Source of the DNA: Spirosoma sp. KCTC 42546
GTDB lineage: Bacteria; Bacteroidota; Bacteroidia; Cytophagales; Spirosomataceae
NCBI RefSeq assembly: GCF_006965485.1
Contig: NZ_CP041360.1
Coordinates: 5,188,501-5,252,500, forward strand
Length of the DNA: 64,000 nucleotides
Reading direction: 5' to 3'
The notes under the pieces were generated by a model. That model did not search any database. It worked only from the letters and a program-made list of their open reading frames with translations, and had not been told where the DNA came from. Positions 27,345 to 36,309 of the stretch are shown in pieces; positions within the stretch are counted from its first letter, which is position 1, and every line of letters starts with the position of its first letter. A program made the position numbers and the translations under genes.

Positions 27345-27467
27345 TTCTCGCTTGGCTTCGCCGAGTGAGGACTATTAGTTCAAGGGCCTCTGGCCCGTTT
27401 TCACTATACGTCACCGGCCAGAGGCCGTAAAAATAATAGTCATCACTCGGCGAAGCCAAGCGAGAAC
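27345..27467. repeat. 123-bp inverted-repeat element, copy B (opposite orientation)
   Basis: It has the same length as 3510-3632 and is almost its reverse complement, sharing GTTCTCGCTTGGCTTCGCCG at the ends and the GGGCCTCTGGCCCG / CACCGGCCAGAGGCCG inner pair. It lies between the convergent susD and mutarotase genes, where it could also serve as a terminator. Confidence 0.9.
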
Positions 27468-27538
27468 ATAAGAACCCGGCATCGGTTCCCGATTAATTAG
27501 GGTTTAATTTTTCAGACTGTTAGTAACAGCCAATTCCC

Positions 27539-27880
27539 TCACTTCTCAAACTGAAAAATCTGATCCATCAGCACCCACTTTTCCCCTTCTTTTGCCCAGG
27601 GTAAGGGTTGCTGAAAGGTCCACATGAGTCGTTCCCACTCCTGTACGTGTGGACTATGGGCATCCAGTTCGGCTTTCTTTTCGAAGCTAAACTGATCATC
27701 GGTTTCCAGAATCATGAACATCCGGTTGCCCGTCCGGTAAATCTGAAGGTCCTGAATGCCCGCCTTCAGATCATTGGCGCGCACTTCTGCCCAGCCACTT
27801 CCTTTGGCATGCCAGCGTTCGTATTCAGCAATCAGGTCGGGGTCGTCTTTCAGGTCGAGCGATAAACAAAATCGTTGCAT
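27539..27880 (-). CDS. L-rhamnose/L-fucose-type mutarotase
   Basis: A 113-residue cytoplasmic protein of full length for the RhaM/RhaU-like mutarotase family (DUF718), which interconverts alpha and beta anomers of a deoxysugar. Recognisable segments are LKDDPDLIAEYERWHA, IYRTGNRMFMILET and the C-terminal EKWVLMDQIFQF. It is the last gene of a minus-strand set with an L-galactose/L-fucose dehydrogenase-like reductase. The substrate is therefore probably L-fucose or a relative rather than rhamnose, since no rhamnose isomerase or kinase is nearby; that is inference. Confidence 0.85.
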   Translation of the reverse strand: MQRFCLSLDLKDDPDLIAEYERWHAKGSGWAEVRANDLKAGIQDLQIYRTGNRMFMILETDDQFSFEKKAELDAHSPHVQEWERLMWTFQQPLPWAKEGEKWVLMDQIFQFEK

Positions 27881-27923
27881 TGGGGATGGGTTTATGAATA
27901 GTAATTAGAGTCGTCAATAGTAT

Positions 27924-27979
27924 TTTTTTTGTCATGGCTCCGGCCACCCGGCTCGACGCAAGGAGAGATGACAAAAAAA
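27924..27979. repeat. Degenerate TTTTTTTGTCAT...ATGACAAAAAAA hairpin
   Basis: Twelve-base arms (27924-27935 and 27968-27979) flank a 32-nt loop. It resembles the GTCAT/ATGAC hairpins at 33155 and 41712. It sits in the 110-bp gap between two codirectional minus-strand genes. Confidence 0.55.
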
Positions 27980-27990
27980 CTTCTCGCTAC

Positions 27991-28803
27991 TCAGCCGAAA
28001 TAGCGATTAAAGGAGTCGATTGTTTGCTTCGCGGCCTGGTCGGGGTCAGGATAGGGAAAAGCCTCTGCCGATATAAAACCGGAATAACCGATTTCGTTGA
28101 GCGCAATGGCAACGTCATCCATGGCCGTATGTCCCATACCTATTGGCCGCCGATTGCTGTCAGCAAAATGCACATGACCAATGAACGGCCCTGCCAGGCG
28201 GATGCTTTCAGACAACGACGTCTCTTCGATGTTCATGTGGAATAAATCAGCCAGTAACACCACCTGCTTCGTAGTCAGACTATTGAGCAGGGCAACACCC
28301 GATTCGAGCCTGTTTATCAGATTCGTTTCATAGCGGTTGAGCGGTTCATAAATCAGGTTTACGCCTTGCTCGCCAGCCCGATGCCCCAGTGTGTTCAGGC
28401 CATCGGCCAACCAGTTCAACGCCTGTTCATGCTCGACACCCGGCGCTACGTTGCCCTGCATCGACCCGATGATCGCTGGTGCGCCAAGTTTCGCCCCGAA
28501 GGCAATCATGTCGGTAATGAACGCTACGGCTTGTGCCCGAATAGCGGGGTCAGGATCGGTCAGGGTTAGGCCATGAATGACTTTCCCGGCACCAGTACCC
28601 ACGGCACCGATTTGCAGCTTGTACTGATCGGCCAGTTGGGCTACCCGTTGCGGAGAAATGGCCTCGGCCGATGCGGTAAACAATTCAACCCCATCGAATC
28701 CTAATGCCGACGCTTTGGCCATACTGGCCTCCAGGTCGTTCCAGTAAATCCAGGGGCCTGTTTTAATTTGAGGGACTAACGCAATGGTTACGCAGGATTT
28801 CAT
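27991..28803 (-). CDS. TIM-barrel sugar (phosphate) isomerase/epimerase
   Basis: A 270-residue protein of the AP-endonuclease-2-like xylose-isomerase TIM-barrel family. Metal-ligand type segments are visible: LIYEPLNRYETNLINRL, LLADLFHMNIEE, GHVHFADSNRRPIG and FISAEAFPYPDP. Family members include hydroxypyruvate isomerase and ketose 3-epimerases, so the exact reaction is open. Its start codon shares one base with the stop of the upstream alcohol dehydrogenase (TGATG), indicating translational coupling within a sugar-catabolism operon. Confidence 0.85.
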   Translation of the reverse strand: MKSCVTIALVPQIKTGPWIYWNDLEASMAKASALGFDGVELFTASAEAISPQRVAQLADQYKLQIGAVGTGAGKVIHGLTLTDPDPAIRAQAVAFITDMIAFGAKLGAPAIIGSMQGNVAPGVEHEQALNWLADGLNTLGHRAGEQGVNLIYEPLNRYETNLINRLESGVALLNSLTTKQVVLLADLFHMNIEETSLSESIRLAGPFIGHVHFADSNRRPIGMGHTAMDDVAIALNEIGYSGFISAEAFPYPDPDQAAKQTIDSFNRYFG

Positions 28804-29840
28804 CAGTTAGATTCAGAATCAAAATTCACCATGATTTTCGTTATCGGCCCCGGATTTGCGGACCAGTCGGCCAGGGCTGCCCCGGCCTCGTCCAATGATA
28901 CAACTTTACTAATAACGGCATCGACCGGAAACTTTCCGGCTTCCAGATAAGAAATAACGTCCGGGAAATCGCCCAGGCAATTGCGCGAACCCAGAATCTC
29001 GATTTCTTTCCGAACAAAGGTTCCGGTATTATAATCGACGGGCTTTTTGGCGTACCCAATGTACACCACACGACCGGTATAGGCCACTTCTTCTACGGCA
29101 GCGCGGTATGTAGCCGGATTTCCAACGGCTTCGATAATGACATCGGGGCCATCGCCATCCGTAATTTCCATCAGGGCCTCGTGCAGATCCACCTTTGTGG
29201 TATTGATTGTATGAGCCGCCCCCGCCAGTTTGGCTGTCCGCATTTTCGCGTCGTCAATATCAATGGCAATGACGTCGGCACCCCGGCTTACGGAAGCGGC
29301 CACAGCGCCCATCCCCACAATGCCGCAGCCAATAACGGCTACTTTTTCGCCCGCCATCACCCGCCCTCTGGCCACTGCGTGAAACCCAACCGTGAGCGGT
29401 TCTACCAGCGCCAGTTCCCGAACCGATAAGCGATCAGAGGCATGCAGTTTTTGCCAGGGAACGGCAATGAAGTCGGTCATAGCTCCCGGCCGACGAACAC
29501 CCATCGTTTTGTTATCCTGACAGGCATTTGGCCGGCCCTTCCGACAGGACAGGCAGGTTCCGCAATTCTGATAGGGGTTTAGAGTAACTTTCATGCCGGG
29601 TTTGAACTGATCTGGTACCTGGCTACCGGTTTCCACAACGGTTGCCCCTACTTCGTGGCCCAGCACGTTGGGGTATTCCTGCAATTCGAACAAGCCGCGA
29701 AAGCCGTTGAGATCACCCCCACAAAAGCCAACCATGTTGATTTTCAACAAAACTTCGTCGGCGCTCAACTCCGGTATATCAATGGTGCGTACTTCGGTCC
29801 TGCCGGGTTCGACCAATACTAAGGCACGTTGTTTATTCAT
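28803..29840 (-). CDS. Zinc-dependent medium-chain alcohol/polyol dehydrogenase
   Basis: About 345 residues from ATG 29840 (MNKQRALVLVEPG); a frame further upstream lies in repeat DNA. The catalytic-zinc Cys is in NMVGFCGGDLNGF and the His-Glu in LGHEVGATV. The structural-zinc cysteines are in NCGTCLSCRKGRPNAC and the NAD-binding motif in VIGCGIVGMGAVA. It probably oxidises a sugar acid or polyol intermediate. It lies between the aldo/keto reductase and the isomerase in an apparent L-fucose/L-galactose oxidation set. Confidence 0.9.
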   Translation of the reverse strand: MNKQRALVLVEPGRTEVRTIDIPELSADEVLLKINMVGFCGGDLNGFRGLFELQEYPNVLGHEVGATVVETGSQVPDQFKPGMKVTLNPYQNCGTCLSCRKGRPNACQDNKTMGVRRPGAMTDFIAVPWQKLHASDRLSVRELALVEPLTVGFHAVARGRVMAGEKVAVIGCGIVGMGAVAASVSRGADVIAIDIDDAKMRTAKLAGAAHTINTTKVDLHEALMEITDGDGPDVIIEAVGNPATYRAAVEEVAYTGRVVYIGYAKKPVDYNTGTFVRKEIEILGSRNCLGDFPDVISYLEAGKFPVDAVISKVVSLDEAGAALADWSANPGPITKIMVNFDSESN

Positions 29841-29854
29841 AGTATGTAAGGGCG

Positions 29855-29949
29855 TAATGGATAATGAATAATGGACAATGGACAATGAGTAATGCTAGGA
29901 TTATTGACGTTTTGACCATTGTACATTATCCATTATTAATTGTCCATTA
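29855..29949. repeat. AATGGATAATGAATAATGGACAATGG hairpin (ATTATCC family)
   Basis: The left arm has TAATGGATAATGAATAATGG and the right arm CCATTATTAATTGTCCATTA plus CATTGTACATTATCC, giving an AT-rich imperfect hairpin. A longer relative is at 57299-57427. It lies between the aldo/keto reductase and the dehydrogenase. Confidence 0.75.
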
Positions 29950-29951
29950 AT

Positions 29952-30899
29952 TTAAAAAGTTGGCTTAGGAATGTTATTTCCTGGTTTTCCTTCAAACCAC
30001 ATCTGGTTTTTGACCGGAGCAACCAACGTTTCGATCCGTTGACGAAGTTCATCAGGAATCGTGAGCTGTAACGCCCGCAGGTTTTGCTCGACCTGTCGCT
30101 GCTCCGACATACCAACGATCGTGGTCGCGATGACAGGGTGATCGACCGCATATCGTAAGGCGACATCACTCAACGCCAGTCCATATTCGCGACACAAAGC
30201 CAGCAATTTAGGCTGCATATCCTTAACGGCCTGCGGTGAACTTTGCCAGACAGGCACCGGCGCATCCGACAGAATTCGTTGCATCAGGGGCGCGGCATTC
30301 ATCAGACCAAACCCTTTCTCCTGGGCAAGCGGGACCAATTCATCATTGATTTCGTCTTCCAGCAGGGTATAATGTCCCCAGGACAGCACCGTGTCCACCT
30401 CCACTTCACGGGCAATCTGGGCGAGGTAGCGAACCGGCAATCCGGAGAAACCCACGTAGCGGGCTTTCCCCATTTCTTTAAGTTTCAGAACGGCCGGAAT
30501 GGCTTCGTTAAGGACCTGCTCCCGGTCGCCGAACTCGATATCGTGGACCTGCAATAGATCGACATAATCGACCTGCAACCGGGCCAGGGATTCGTCAATG
30601 CTTCGCATGACGCGCTCGTACGAGAAATCGAAGACACCCTGTCCGTACCGGCAGCATTTCGTGGCCAGAAAAATGGAACTTCGCTTTGTCTTTAGCGCTT
30701 TCCCAAGTCGCGTCTCGGCCAGGGTATCGCCGTAAAAGGGAGCTACATCAAAAAAGTTAATGCCCTGATCGATGGCTGCGTGAACGGCCCGTATACCCTC
30801 ATTCTCATCGGTCTCATCAAATACATTCCCTAATGGAGACGCCCCAAAACTGAGCTGCGAAACGTTCAGGTCTGTCTTCCCTAATTTACGATACTGCAT
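29952..30899 (-). CDS. Aldo/keto reductase, L-galactose/L-fucose dehydrogenase-like
   Basis: A 315-residue TIM-barrel NAD(P)-dependent reductase. The catalytic tetrad is visible as Asp and Tyr in NFFDVAPFYGDT, Lys in FLATKCCRYG and His in LLQVHDIEFG. Overall wording (FGASPLGNVF, CHDIEFG-like segment, VGMSEQRQVEQNL) is close to plant L-galactose dehydrogenase and bacterial L-fucose dehydrogenases, which oxidise the C1 hydroxyl to a lactone. It is the first gene of the minus-strand set that continues with a dehydrogenase, an isomerase and a mutarotase. GH95 at 53669 could supply the substrate. Confidence 0.85.
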   Translation of the reverse strand: MQYRKLGKTDLNVSQLSFGASPLGNVFDETDENEGIRAVHAAIDQGINFFDVAPFYGDTLAETRLGKALKTKRSSIFLATKCCRYGQGVFDFSYERVMRSIDESLARLQVDYVDLLQVHDIEFGDREQVLNEAIPAVLKLKEMGKARYVGFSGLPVRYLAQIAREVEVDTVLSWGHYTLLEDEINDELVPLAQEKGFGLMNAAPLMQRILSDAPVPVWQSSPQAVKDMQPKLLALCREYGLALSDVALRYAVDHPVIATTIVGMSEQRQVEQNLRALQLTIPDELRQRIETLVAPVKNQMWFEGKPGNNIPKPTF

Positions 30900-30962
30900 A
30901 ATCTGCTTTATAATTTACAAAAACCGGGCTTTCAACATTTACACACCGGCTCAATTGACTTG

Positions 30963-31132
30963 GAACCTGTTTAAACTTTATTTTTTATATCTCCAATGCG
31001 CTTTAGTTTAACCGCAGAGAGCGCTGAGACAAAGTCGCAAAGAACGCTGAGTTTGCTGACTGAATTTCTTTGCGCTCTTTGCGCTTTGCCTTAGCGTTCT
31101 TTGCGGTTAATTTGAAAAGTTTAAACAGCTTC
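30963..31132. repeat. 170-bp inverted-repeat element, copy B (opposite orientation)
   Basis: Nearly exact reverse complement of 21454-21623, with the same length and the same CTGTTTAAAC / GTTTAAACAG ends. One visible difference is GAGCGCAAAG here against GCGCGCAAAG in copy A (read on that strand). It occupies part of the 598-bp gap between divergent genes at 30899 and 31498. Confidence 0.9.
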
Positions 31133-31176
31133 TTGACATAAATAACTGCCAGGAGAATACGTGTTTGATTAACGTT

Positions 31177-31287
31177 TTTGTCCACGGAGCGGTCCGCCGT
31201 TGCGGCACAGAGAACACGGAGGTATAACGGATTGAATTAAAACTCTGTATTCTCTGTGCCGCAACGGCGGACCGCTCTATGGACAAA
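31177..31287. repeat. Long hairpin with CGGAGCGGTCCGCCGTTGCGG arms
   Basis: The left arm begins TTTGTCCACGGAGCGGTCCG and continues through CGCCGTTGCGGCACAGAGAA; the right arm mirrors it, ending CGGACCGCTCTATGGACAAA. Arms are about 43 bp with a few mismatches. The GC-rich stem contrasts with AT-rich surroundings. The rest of the 31133-31497 gap shows no gene. Confidence 0.8.
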
Positions 31288-31497
31288 TTTATTATGTAGT
31301 TTCTTCTCCTCGAACTGTGAAGATACGATGGAAGCACACCTGTCTATTAATAATCAAAATCCTCTCGGCTCTACTCCTTTTTCAGCAAAAAACTTGCATG
31401 AAGTTCCAATAAAATAATTGCAACCTGACGGTTATCAACCTCAGTCAACCGACTATTTACAGCTAGTCTCAGGCATCGGACAACAAGCCATAAACTT

Positions 31498-33144
31498 ATG
31501 AGTAAGCGGAAAATATATTGGCTGTGGTTGTGGGTATGCTTCGGATTTATCAATCCTACTAAAGCTCAGGTTTGGCAATGGTCAGCCCCGGTTCAGTCCG
31601 TGATTTCGCCCGAGACCAACGACCATCCGCAGGCTTTTTTATGGATTCCGGAGGATTGCCAATACGTACGGGGCGTGGTGGTCGGGCAGCACAACATGCT
31701 TGAAGAAGGAATTTTTGAGCATCCGGATTTCCGAAAAACCATGACTAAACTGGGCTTTGCTATCGTCTGGGTGACGCCTATGTTTAATCAAACTTTCGAC
31801 TGGAACCCAACTGCTACCACAAAAGACGCGGGCGTTGCGTTTACGGACATGATGAATCGGCTGGCCGATGTTTCCGGCTATCGGGAACTGACATTTGCGC
31901 CCGTGGTGCCCATTGGCCATTCGGCGTTGGCTAGCTATCCCTGGAATTTTGCCGCCTGGAATCCGGGCCGTACCCTCGCGGCTATTTCCGTGCATGGCGA
32001 TGCACCGCTTACCAAACTCACCGGCAGCGGCCGTCCCAATCCAGATTGGGAAAATCGCACAATTGAAGGCGTTCCTGGCCTGATGGTCATGGGCGAATAC
32101 GAATGGTGGGAAGACCGACTCAGTCCGGCTTTTGCCTACGTGGCCCAACACCCCAAAACGCCGTTTAGCTTACTGGCCGATGCCGGACGTGGGCATTTCG
32201 ACAATTCAGAGCAGATGGTGAACTTCCTGGCCTTATATATCGAAAAAGCGGCTACCTACCGGTTGCCCAAGACATTTGGACAACAGGATAGCGTTGTTCT
32301 TAAACTCATTGATCCAAAGAAAGGCTGGCTGATTGGCCGGTGGCGAAAAGACAGTTTGCCCACGGCCAGTGCAGCTCCTTACGCGTCGTATAAAGGCCAT
32401 AAAGCAGTTGCAACCTGGTGCTTCGACAAAGAAATGGCCGATGCCACTGAAGCGATCTACCGGCAGTCCAGAGGCAAAACGGCACAGCATCTGGGTTTCC
32501 TGCAAAACGGCAAGTTCCTGGAGCCGAAGAAAACCCACGGCAATTACCAGATCTCATTTTTGCCCGATGCAGACGGCATTACGTTCCACCTAAAAAGTGC
32601 ATTTACGGATAGTTCGCGGGTTCGTCCTACAGCCGATCATGCCAGCACCCGCATCTCAATAGACCGAATTTGCGGCCCGGTGAAGAAACTGAATGACAGC
32701 ACCTTCCAGATCAGCTTTTACCGAATGGGGTTTAACAACCCTAAACGATCCAACGACATCTGGTTACTGGCTTCCAACAACGGAGACAAAGCCTACAAAA
32801 GCATCGTCCAGCAAGCCGACATGCGGTTTCCGTTAACCAACAAGGAAGGCCAACCCCAAACGATCAATTTTCCGCCAATACCGAATCAAAAAGTTGGCGT
32901 AAAAGCATTAACGCTCAAGGCCGTTTCAGATTCGCAACTGCCCGTGTCTTATTACGTAAAGGAAGGCCCGGCGATCATTGAGGCTAATCAATTGGTCTTT
33001 ACCACAATTCCACCGCGCAGCAAACTGCCGATGAAAGTAACTCTAGTCGCCTGGCAATATGGTACCAGTGTGGGCACGAAAGTACAATCGGCGGTGCCCG
33101 TTGAGCGAACGTTTTTCATAACAAAAAAAATAGTAAGTGATTGA
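31498..33144 (+). CDS. Secreted alpha/beta-hydrolase-fold protein with C-terminal extension
   Basis: A 548-residue exported protein (signal peptide to about residue 23, PTKAQ). Residues 25-260 look like an alpha/beta-hydrolase: GVVVGQHNML, the nucleophile-elbow-like PIGHSALAS and a candidate His in DAGRGHFDNSEQ. The remaining 290 residues have beta-rich sequence (YQISFLPDADGITF) and no domain I can name. In this carbohydrate region it may be a glycan esterase. It is followed by a hairpin and then a heparinase-family lyase gene, probably one unit. Confidence 0.65.
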   Translation: MSKRKIYWLWLWVCFGFINPTKAQVWQWSAPVQSVISPETNDHPQAFLWIPEDCQYVRGVVVGQHNMLEEGIFEHPDFRKTMTKLGFAIVWVTPMFNQTFDWNPTATTKDAGVAFTDMMNRLADVSGYRELTFAPVVPIGHSALASYPWNFAAWNPGRTLAAISVHGDAPLTKLTGSGRPNPDWENRTIEGVPGLMVMGEYEWWEDRLSPAFAYVAQHPKTPFSLLADAGRGHFDNSEQMVNFLALYIEKAATYRLPKTFGQQDSVVLKLIDPKKGWLIGRWRKDSLPTASAAPYASYKGHKAVATWCFDKEMADATEAIYRQSRGKTAQHLGFLQNGKFLEPKKTHGNYQISFLPDADGITFHLKSAFTDSSRVRPTADHASTRISIDRICGPVKKLNDSTFQISFYRMGFNNPKRSNDIWLLASNNGDKAYKSIVQQADMRFPLTNKEGQPQTINFPPIPNQKVGVKALTLKAVSDSQLPVSYYVKEGPAIIEANQLVFTTIPPRSKLPMKVTLVAWQYGTSVGTKVQSAVPVERTFFITKKIVSD

Positions 33145-33154
33145 TAATTAATAG

Positions 33155-33194
33155 CCGGTTTGTCATTCCTCCTGAAGTCGGAATGACAAACCGG
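33155..33194. terminator. 15-bp-arm hairpin, CCGGTTTGTCATTCC
   Basis: Arms 33155-33169 and 33180-33194 are exactly complementary with a 10-nt loop, 10 bp after the stop at 33144. It may attenuate transcription between the hydrolase and lyase genes. It belongs to the GTCAT/ATGAC group of hairpins seen at 41712. Confidence 0.75.
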
Positions 33195-33237
33195 TGCATT
33201 TGTAGCACACACTTAATAGTTTAAACAGAAACCTTTT

Positions 33238-35628
33238 GTGAGCAACTCAACCAAACCTTACCTGTTTCTTTTAACCATCATTCTGCTTTTTGTGCTTCAA
33301 CTCCCCACACAAGCGCAAACGGCCAAAGCCCACCCCTACCTGTTCTACACGCCACAACGTACGGAGCGCCTGAAAGAACGAATCAAAACCGATACGCTCC
33401 TTGCCAATCGCTGGAACGCCATGCAGAAACGCTGCGATAAGTGGATCGGTGAGCCAAAAGGGGGCAATATGGAGCAACTGGCAATGGCCTACACCATGAC
33501 GAATGACAAACGCTATGTCGACCGGGCCAAAGCGTTGCTGTTCGATCTGGTAGGTCGCTCAGCCTGGGACGGTATGGACGACCGAACTCCCCGCTGGAAT
33601 GCGGGACTCGGCACCAGCCATAACAACTGGACCGCTTCTGTCACCTACGATGCCATCTATACCGCCCTCACCAAAGAAGAACGAAAAGCCATTGCCGAAA
33701 AGATTGTAAAGCTGGGCATCGAGCCGTCCATTGCCGACTGGGTGTCGAAAGACAAGCGCATCCAGTCGCTGAACAACATGGGCCACAACTGGTGGGCGGC
33801 TGTGGTATTTGAAGCAGGCATTGCCTCGCTGGCCGTGATGGGCGAGGTACCGGAAGCAAAAAAATGGGCCTCCGATATCATGCAGGACAGCAAGCAATGG
33901 TTCGCCTTTACGGGAAGTGTATTGGAAAACAAGCCGTCCAATTTCGACCCCGACGGTGGATTTTATGAGAGTGTCAGCTACGCTAACTATGGCGTTTCGG
34001 AATACCTGCTGTTCCGGGTAGGGTATACGAATGCGCTAAGTCCGATTAAAATGCCCTATGATGCGCTCTTGCAGAAAACCGTCGACTGGTTTATGAATGT
34101 TTCCTATCCTCGTTCTCCGAAACCTCTCCTCTCATTGAACTTCGGCGATAGCAACGATTTTGCTAATGGCGACCGGCCCGCTAAACTATTGATTGCCTTA
34201 GGTTTGGGCAAAGATGATTATTACTGGTACCTGCAACAGACTACCCGTAACCAGTTTGGCGAAGACCTGAATGTGGCCACGCCGATGGGGATGCTCTATC
34301 AGCCTGAGAACAAGCCGGTTCCAGCAGTTCCTACCCTACCAATGTCTGCCCTATATTCGTCATTAGGTTGGGGCATGCTTCGTTCGTCGTGGAAACCCGA
34401 TGCCACAATGCTGGGCGTAAAATCTGGATTTACCTGGAACCATGCCCACGCCGATGCAGGCTCGTTTGTGCTGTACCACAAAGGCGAAAATCTGCTCATC
34501 GACGGGGGCGATGTAGGTTACGGCAATCCGGAATACAGTAGTTACTTCGTCACCAGTCGGGCACACAACGTCCTGCTGTTTAACGGCGAGGCACAGGACC
34601 CGCGCGATCAATACAGCGCCGTGAAAAACCCCGGTCATTTATACCACATGCTGGATGGTGGCAATGTGAAGTATATGCTAGCCGATGCCACCGGCCCGAC
34701 GTCGAAAAACTTCCTTAGAAACTACCGCAATTTCCTATGGATCGGAAATGTCATTCTGGTGATCGATGACGTAAAAACCTACGAGATCGGCAAGTTCGAC
34801 TACCTGCTGCACTTTGCCGACAAAGCCGTAAAACGTGGCCCCGATCTGGAAATCACCAAAGACAGTGCGGCCATCCTGTTCCGCCCCTTATATCCCGAAA
34901 CATTGCCCCTCGGCTATCCGCACGACTTTCCCGAAAAAATGAAGTACCGCATTGAACAGGGCATTAAGGACAGAACAACCAATGTGCAGATTCCCTATTA
35001 CGTTCTATCTCCCCCCGAAAAAAGCGACCGTACCAAGTTCGTGAACGCCATCATTTTGCTCGACGAAACCAACAAACCCGTTTCGACGTTCACCGGCTCA
35101 TCGGGAGCGAGTGGTGGGGCAGGACGAAGCAATCTGCCAGTGATTGAAAAGTTTGAAGGCACGAATTACATCGGTATACGCATCACTCAAAATGGGCAGT
35201 TAACCGAAGTATACATCAACCTGTTAGCCGACGGCCGGTTAATGCACCGCAATGCCAATGCAACCATAAGCCGTACGACCGGTACGCCGGAGCGGGACCG
35301 TACTTGGGAAACGGACGCTTACATCTCGGCAGTAACCTTCCCCGAGGGCGCTGACCAGCAAGATCTGTCGAAACTAACCTCTTTTTTCATCAGCAATGGA
35401 AGCTACCTCCGCCAAAACGGAAAGCCCTTACTGAGTTCACTCTCTAAAGTTTTCATGTATGCCGAGAAGGCTGGTAGTCAATTGAACGTGCAGCTACAAG
35501 GCCAACCCTTAATTCAGGCGTCGTTAGGGTTCGATAAAATCAGTAAACTGACTGTCAATAACAAAGCCATCGCTCCCCAGTATGATGCGGATAAACTGTT
35601 GGTGATTGATCTGGAAGAGGGAAAATAG
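33238..35628 (+). CDS. Heparinase II/III-family polysaccharide lyase
   Basis: A 796-residue secreted protein beginning at GTG 33238, which directly precedes a good signal peptide (LFLLTIILLFVLQLPTQAQ). The N-terminal half is a helical toroid (HPYLFYTPQRTERLKERI; NNMGHNWWAAVVFEAGIA). The C-terminal half is the heparinase II/III-like beta-sandwich with NHAHADAGSFVLYHKGENLL and SRAHNVLLFNG. Such enzymes cleave uronic-acid polysaccharides by beta-elimination, leaving unsaturated uronates, which fits the GH88 and KduD genes downstream. The CAZy family (PL12/15/17/21-like) cannot be fixed by eye. Confidence 0.85.
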   Translation: MSNSTKPYLFLLTIILLFVLQLPTQAQTAKAHPYLFYTPQRTERLKERIKTDTLLANRWNAMQKRCDKWIGEPKGGNMEQLAMAYTMTNDKRYVDRAKALLFDLVGRSAWDGMDDRTPRWNAGLGTSHNNWTASVTYDAIYTALTKEERKAIAEKIVKLGIEPSIADWVSKDKRIQSLNNMGHNWWAAVVFEAGIASLAVMGEVPEAKKWASDIMQDSKQWFAFTGSVLENKPSNFDPDGGFYESVSYANYGVSEYLLFRVGYTNALSPIKMPYDALLQKTVDWFMNVSYPRSPKPLLSLNFGDSNDFANGDRPAKLLIALGLGKDDYYWYLQQTTRNQFGEDLNVATPMGMLYQPENKPVPAVPTLPMSALYSSLGWGMLRSSWKPDATMLGVKSGFTWNHAHADAGSFVLYHKGENLLIDGGDVGYGNPEYSSYFVTSRAHNVLLFNGEAQDPRDQYSAVKNPGHLYHMLDGGNVKYMLADATGPTSKNFLRNYRNFLWIGNVILVIDDVKTYEIGKFDYLLHFADKAVKRGPDLEITKDSAAILFRPLYPETLPLGYPHDFPEKMKYRIEQGIKDRTTNVQIPYYVLSPPEKSDRTKFVNAIILLDETNKPVSTFTGSSGASGGAGRSNLPVIEKFEGTNYIGIRITQNGQLTEVYINLLADGRLMHRNANATISRTTGTPERDRTWETDAYISAVTFPEGADQQDLSKLTSFFISNGSYLRQNGKPLLSSLSKVFMYAEKAGSQLNVQLQGQPLIQASLGFDKISKLTVNNKAIAPQYDADKLLVIDLEEGK

Positions 35629-35654
35629 GTTATGGTGGCGCGGCAATAGACAGG

Positions 35655-36281
35655 TCAGCGCCCAAACTGACTCCTCAACGAATCCGGCAAATGCGGAAGC
35701 GCTACGATTTCGGCCAGCACGTTCGCTTCTACTTTTCGAGTTAAAACGATCTGGTTAATTACGTTAATGGTAATCGTCGTATCCGCAGCTTCGACTAGTT
35801 CAATCGAGTCGCCTGCCTGCACGGTTCCTGGTTCAACAACCCGGAAATAAATCCCTGATCGACCTTCTTTTGCGAAGTGTCGGGTCATGCCGGGATCATC
35901 GAATCGAACGCTGAGTTTATAGCACGGGAAACGGGGTTGAACCGCCCGAAGCAAAGCCGACCCAACCCGAAACAGATCACCGATTCGTACCTCGGTTTCA
36001 AGTAATCCCTCCGTCGTCAAATTCTCACCGAATAAGCCGGGAGCCCAGTCATCGCGCTCAAGTTGGTGCATCCAATGCGTATAATGCGTGCTATCGTAGG
36101 CATAAACGGCCTTGTCGGGTCCACCATGAACCGTCAGATCGGCCTGCTGATCACCCAAAAAATTGAGTAGGTCGAGTGCGACTGGCCCCGCAACGGGCTG
36201 CTTGAAAAAACCAGTCGTAATCGTCCGACCTCTCCATTCCACCGAACGAGGTAAGCCAACATTGACAGACAGGATATTCAT
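35655..36281 (-). CDS. MOSC-domain protein (YiiM-like)
   Basis: A 208-residue cytoplasmic protein with the MOSC fold: DLTVHGGPDKAVYAY, LFGENLTTEGL and the conserved cysteine in QPRFPCYKLSVRF. MOSC proteins bind molybdenum cofactor and in YiiM-like members reduce N-hydroxylated compounds. It lies 28 bp after the NTF2-like gene, in a small minus-strand operon apparently governed by the TetR regulator at 37599 and unrelated to sugar breakdown. Confidence 0.9.
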   Translation of the reverse strand: MNILSVNVGLPRSVEWRGRTITTGFFKQPVAGPVALDLLNFLGDQQADLTVHGGPDKAVYAYDSTHYTHWMHQLERDDWAPGLFGENLTTEGLLETEVRIGDLFRVGSALLRAVQPRFPCYKLSVRFDDPGMTRHFAKEGRSGIYFRVVEPGTVQAGDSIELVEAADTTITINVINQIVLTRKVEANVLAEIVALPHLPDSLRSQFGR

Positions 36282-36309
36282 GGTCTTCGGCGCGTTAGTA
36301 GGTTAGACA

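Noticed and set aside
31177..31287. Structured small RNA gene
   Set aside because: A simple long inverted repeat without promoter-like or conserved loop features; it is better explained as a repeat.
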